64,000 bases of DNA from Kalaharituber pfeilii. Its lineage: Eukaryota > Ascomycota > Pezizomycetes > Pezizales > Pezizaceae. The position numbers were made by a program, and so were the translations under genes. The notes beneath the pieces are model-generated. The model ran no database searches and was not told the DNA's origin. It was given only the letters and a program-made list of their open reading frames with translations. The DNA is taken from NCBI GenBank assembly GCA_015179045.1, contig WHUZ01000040.1:491396-555395 (forward strand), written 5' to 3'. This document shows, in pieces, positions 59,836 to 64,000 of this stretch (its first letter is position 1; each line of letters begins with the position of its first letter).

Positions 59836-61860
59836 TTTTTTTTTTTTTTTTTTTATTTCATTACTCGCATGCCGCCCTAAGGGCTATGGCGAGGTATAAA
59901 TAAACTAGTTAATTACAGGTATAACGAATAAAATAAATGCTAATAATCACTCCTGCCCTGCCCATTCCAGTATCTCCCCGATGTTCGTATCCTTGTCTGG
60001 TTGTCTTAATCCTCCCGCTCCGTCTTTCATCTTTCCCTTCCATGTCTGACATTCGTTGGTTATGTGGGCTAGGTTCTCGGGTGCTCTCCCACACCATCGG
60101 CATTCCGGGGAGTCCGTCTTTCCTATGGTGTGCCTCCATTCTTTGAGTCCCTTGTTCCCTAGGATACCGGCCAGGGTTGCGATTCTCCTGCGGTTGTCTA
60201 TTCTTTGAAGGGGTCGGTAGGACATACGGAGGCGGTCCCTTTCGTCGGCTCGGAGGTTTTTGGCTTCCTGTCTGATGCCTGCTTCTGTAGCAATGTCCTC
60301 TTCGTACTGTAGTGCCGTGCCTATCTTAGCCGCCGTGTCCGCCTTGGTGTTGCCTTCTACCCCTTTGTGTGCTTTGATCCACATTATTGCGATGTCTTGG
60401 TCCCCCCTTGCGACTCGTCTCTCCCATCGTTCTCGTACTTCTCGGGACGAGCCTTCTGCGTTCGGGTCGCCGTTGGCTATCTTTCGGATCCTGGCGATTG
60501 CAGTGCGGGAGTCGGAGACGACCATTATTTCTCCCTCTTGTTCGAGAGCCTGGCCAATTGCGATCAGCTCTCCGTCGTTCACGGTGCATCTTCGTCCCAG
60601 GTAGATGGACTCGTCCCTGCCCTGGCAGTATATTCCCGCTCCCGTTGAGTTGTCCACCCGGCTCCCGTCGGTGTATGCGCTCTTCCATCCTTCGTCCTCC
60701 TCCTTCGCGATGGCTTTTTCCCATTCCTCCTTGCTTGTGTCGCTTGGTCTGAAGGGGAAAAAGTGTATCGGAAGAGGGTCTCGGTGTGACAGATCGCCCC
60801 TCAGGTACGTGGTGTCCGATAACGGGTCTTGTATTGGTTCGTTGTTGAACCTCAGTGTTCGTGCCTCCACTCGTTCTTTCTCCCCGTGCGTGAAGGTCTC
60901 TACCGATTCTAGGTTGGATATTCCTTCCACGATGTCTCTTCTGGTTCCCCAGGGGGCTCCGGTGATGTCCCTGGCAACTGTGTACTGCCATTTCTCGAGT
61001 AGTCTTAGCTTTTTTTCCTTCGGTGCTCCCTTCGCGTAGGTTTGCCACGCCTAGCATCCGTAGGTGGCTATATTCCTGGCTATGCCTGTGTAGAGTTGTC
61101 TTCTCTTGCTCGGTGGTATCTTTGTGAGTCTTTGCGCGACCCCCCACGCCGCCTTCCCTAGGTGTAGTCTCTTCTGGAAGTGTTCGTCGAACTTGAGTTC
61201 TCAGTCCACCGTTAGTCCCACCAGCCGGTAGCTTTCCCCTTTGGTGCCGATTATTAGGGTCTCTGATTTCCGTGGGTCCAGATCGAACCCCTCTTCCTTG
61301 GCTTCTTGGGCTAGCAGTTTCCGGTGTTGGTCTATGTCTTTTCGTAGTTGCTTCATTGACTGTTGGAGATGACGCTGTGGAAGTCGTCTACGTACGATCG
61401 TGTGAACAGTCGTCTGTCGGCTTTCTCCGCTAGGGGAGCGACTCCCACCAGGAATAGGACCGGAGACAGCGGTGATCCTTGCGGCGCCCCATCCGTCATC
61501 GTGCCTTTTCCTCGAACTTTCCCGTCCCATGAGATCGAAAACTGGTTCGGTTGTAGGAATCCTTGTACGAAGCTGGCTATGTTCCGATTGGTGCTTTCCA
61601 GTCTCTTGACTACCCTTTCTCGTCTTACATGGTTAAACGCCGCCTTGATGTCGTCCCCGACTAGTGCCGTCCACTCCCCCCTTCCTAGTCGGCGGTCCGC
61701 TTCTTTCAGAATTTGTCTCTGCAAGTCCTCGCTCCCTCGGAATGGCCGACTCCCCAGCTGTGAGTCCCGGAACAGGTCGTCCATTCTCTGTATCGAGTTC
61801 GCTATGACTTTTTGTCCCAGCTTGGCAGCCGTGTTAAGCAGGGTGATGGGGCGCCAGCTT
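59836..61860 (-). mobile_element. 5'-truncated family A LINE, nested
   Basis: Flanked by CGGGGTTGGGGGCTTT (59820-59835 and 61861-61876). The twin element at about 29715 has a single copy of this sequence and no insert. Confidence 0.95.
59947..61858 (-). pseudogene. LINE A ORF2: RT plus RNase H, with stops
   Basis: Opens WRPITLLNTAAKLGQKVIAN. RT: LVGDDIKAAFNHVRRE, DGAPQGSPLSPVLFL, RSYVDDFHSVI. A frameshift follows near 61360, then two in-frame stops at Trp positions (TVD-stop-ELKF near 61200; YGC-stop-AWQT near 61050). RNase H then runs intact to 59947: SAYTDGSR, TVNDGELIAIG, MVVSDSRTAI, GVEGNTKADTAAK. Knuckle CRWCGRAPENLAHITNEC. Both stops fit G-to-A changes on the coding strand. Confidence 0.88.
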
Positions 61861-62764
61861 CGGGGTTGGGGGCTTTGTTGCGGCTGTGGTGGCGGTGCTG
61901 CCCGTGGGCGTTGCCGGGGTCCCGACCGAAGGCGAGTCTGCGATCTTCTTCGCCTCGTTTGAATCCAGTCGTCGTTTGATTTCGTGGGTGGCTTGTGGTG
62001 ACGGCTGTTTCCCTTTCCGTTTCCTGGTCAGGGGTGTTGTCTTGTCGGTGTTCTTGTCCGCTGGTGGGGTGTCTACGCACATGATGGGGCTGAACCCAAT
62101 GTCTGTGGTACTGGTGGTGGCACCGGTTCGATGTCTATGCAGGTGATGGGGCTGAACCCCAAAACAGCCTGTTGTGGTGGCGTCGGCTGAATGTCTGTGC
62201 TCGTAATGGGTCTTAACCCCAGAGTCTGTTGTGGTGGTGGCGGTGTCTCCCTTTCCCTCCCGCTCCGCTTGGTCCCGAACAACGACACCGGCGGCGAGTC
62301 CTTGGTCCCAAACAGCGACGCCGGCGGGGACCCGAACAACGACACCGGCGGCGGCGGGAGGCTGATGGTGGCGGTGTGAGTATGGTCTGCGGGGGCGGCG
62401 GGGACCTGCCACGTCGAGCTAATGCCTCATCATACCTCTGCGCTGAGGCTTGAAGGCGTCTTCTCTCCTCCTTGTAGTCTATGGACATTGTCTTATTGGT
62501 TGTCTCGTGCTTATCCGTGACAGTCTACAGGGGCTTGGCGCCGAGTTGGTGTAGGAGGTGTGTTGGCAACGGGGGTGATGAGCTGAAGAATCCTCGAAAT
62601 TTCTCCGCTCGGGGGAAATTTGCAGTGTTGGGTTTTTGGGATAAAAAATTAGATCAAACTGCTCAGCGTGCTGAGAGCTTGCGATCTATGTAGGTTTCAG
62701 CATGGGGAACGTTGTGGTTGTGGAGTCGCTCTCGTCCTGAGGTGGTTGTTGTCCGTGACGTCGG

Positions 62765-63125
62765 AGTGTATACGGCGGGCCGAAATGGCTACCGAGGTAT
62801 ATATGCTGCTAGGCTCAATGGCTACGGAGGTGCATATACGGCGAGACGGAATTAGTAATGGCCACGTCGGTGTATATATGACGGGCCGAAGTCGCTATGG
62901 CGGTGTGTATACTGTGGGCCGGAATGGCCATAGAGGTGTATATGCTACAGGCTGGAATGGCCATGGAGGTGTCTATGCGCCCGGTGGAATGGCCACGGAG
63001 GATACTATGCTGTGGGCCGGAATGGGTTTGGAGATAAATATGCTGTGGGCTGGAATGTGCTACGGGCGGAATGGCCAGGTGATGTGTATGCTGTAGGCGG
63101 AATGACACAGAGGTGTATATATGGT
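62765..63125. repeat. 33-bp minisatellite, copy 3
   Basis: About ten units with GGAGGTGTATATGC. It lacks both LINEs found at 30824-34041. Followed by the CAGTTGTTGTTGAATTCAGC spacer. Confidence 0.9.
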
Positions 63126-63249
63126 GGACCGGAAGGGCAGCTGTACGGGATGGAGCGTCAGCAGAACAGAGCAGTTGTTGTTGAATTCAGCTGTGGACTG
63201 GGGCGCTCATTGGACACTCATTGGGTCCTGTATTTTACGAATCATTGAA

Positions 63250-63480
63250 CTATATATTGCTAGAGCTACTCCAGAGCCACCTTAGAGCTATTTCAAGACT
63301 TCTAGAGCTACCTTAAAGCTTCTTTAGAGGCACTTAAGACGTTTAAAGTTAGGCCAGAGCTACGTTAGAGCCTTTCAAGACTTGTGCTACCTTAGAGCTG
63401 CTTCAGAGCTACTCAAAACTTCCAAAGCTACTCTAGAGCTATCTCTAAAGTACTAAAGACAACTGCCAAAGCTACTTAAT
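63250..63480. repeat. GAGCTACTTAAGA minisatellite, copy 2
   Basis: Same units as 34385-34880, shorter. Confidence 0.85.
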
Positions 63481-64000
63481 CTACATAGCCAAAGGGTAGG
63501 GTATAGGCAGTGAAAGTTGGGCTTTTTCACGACCCGGTAAGACATACAACTTTGTATCCCCGCCGTAACACGCAATTTGGCTCCGATTATCTTCAAATCG
63601 GCCTCAAATGAAAGCCCTACGTCTCCTCTATATTTCTATGTAAAAAAATAATACATTTCGTACTCTAATTCTTGCTGTATTTATAGTGAAAGATAGCGAG
63701 TTTTGAGTAAATTTTCGCACTAGTAGGCTATCCCTGTCATATCCTTGCCATTCTATAGCTTGGCAGCCACGGCCAAAAAACTCCATAGAAAATAGACTCA
63801 GTAGTTTTCAGAATGGTCTATGCCAAAAAGACATGACTTTTCGTCGACAACCTATCCCAATTCAGATGACTTTTCGTCGACAGCCCATACAAATTTTTAC
63901 CCTAACGTTACACACCACTGTACTTCTCATCACAAACCTCCGGCAACCAAACTACCCTAACTACCTTGTTAAGTAATAATCCCAATTAGCAATACACATT
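63481..64000. repeat. Composite repeat, module 1 (copy 4, cut by window end)
   Basis: Starts CTACATAGCCAAAGGGTAGG and follows copy 1 closely to the window edge. Confidence 0.9.

Larger units (their letters stand above)
59385..62488 (-). pseudogene. LINE ORF1, split by insertions
   Basis: N-terminal part at 61863-62488 (MSIDYKEERRRLQASAQRYD..), conserved end at 59385-59640 (FGVVLHGIALRKDLAKVRKW..VRVGGKLLRTTQ, then a stop where the 29-kb copy reads YEPDRRRK). Frameshifts as in that copy. Confidence 0.8.
59206..62755 (-). mobile_element. Family A ORF1-only LINE derivative with nested insertions
   Basis: Same element and same site as 29179-30621, here carrying a micro-insertion (59641-59699) and a 2-kb LINE (59836-61860). 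Confidence 0.88.

Overview
This 64 kb window looks like repeat-rich nuclear DNA of a filamentous ascomycete. The evidence is Tad1-like LINEs carrying an RNase H domain, a Ty1/copia element, several Ty3/gypsy remnants, TIR elements (hAT-like, pogo/mariner-like and unclassified), and a spliced gene with a GTAAGT donor and a TACTAAC branch site. I cannot name the species. Only two convincing non-transposon genes are present: a secreted cysteine-rich protein at 6193-7083, and a two-exon gene at 53967-55815 whose second exon resembles 2-oxoglutarate/Fe(II) oxygenases. Nearly everything else is mobile or tandemly repeated DNA.

Layout. 1-12 kb: a decayed LINE 3' half, small TIR elements, the cysteine-rich gene, a complete ORF1-only LINE derivative (8577-10063) and a decayed gypsy gag. 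12.4-22.6 kb: a decayed minus-strand gypsy element split by a young copia element (15805-21205; LTRs differ only by one 27-bp repeat unit), then a second gypsy remnant with its LTR. 22.6-43.3 kb: a large composite repeat, in which the same ordered series of minisatellites and spacer modules recurs, starting at 22654, 34911 and 41678 and again at 63481. LINEs, solo LTRs and TIR elements interrupt it and differ from copy to copy. 43.3-50 kb: further minisatellites, a solo LTR, a pogo-like MITE and a tRNA-like sequence. 50.3-53.3 kb: a long-TIR element split by a LINE with an intact reverse transcriptase/RNase H frame. 54-55.8 kb: the spliced gene, with a 43-bp minisatellite inside its intron. 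56.3-64 kb: a further copy of the composite repeat.

Two LINE families are active or recently active. Family A ends in a conserved tail of about 40 bp (CGCCATAGCCC..GGGCGGCATGCG..TAATGA-TATAAA). Family B ends in GGGGTTACGTGA followed by A-tracts. Each family has copies carrying ORF2 (RT plus RNase H plus a CCHC knuckle) and copies in which ORF1 is joined directly to the same 3' tail with no ORF2. These resemble the mammalian HAL1 arrangement. At least eight insertions consist only of a poly(A) tract plus 7-45 bp of tail, flanked by target-site duplications, and they act as clean markers of insertion order between the duplicated segments.
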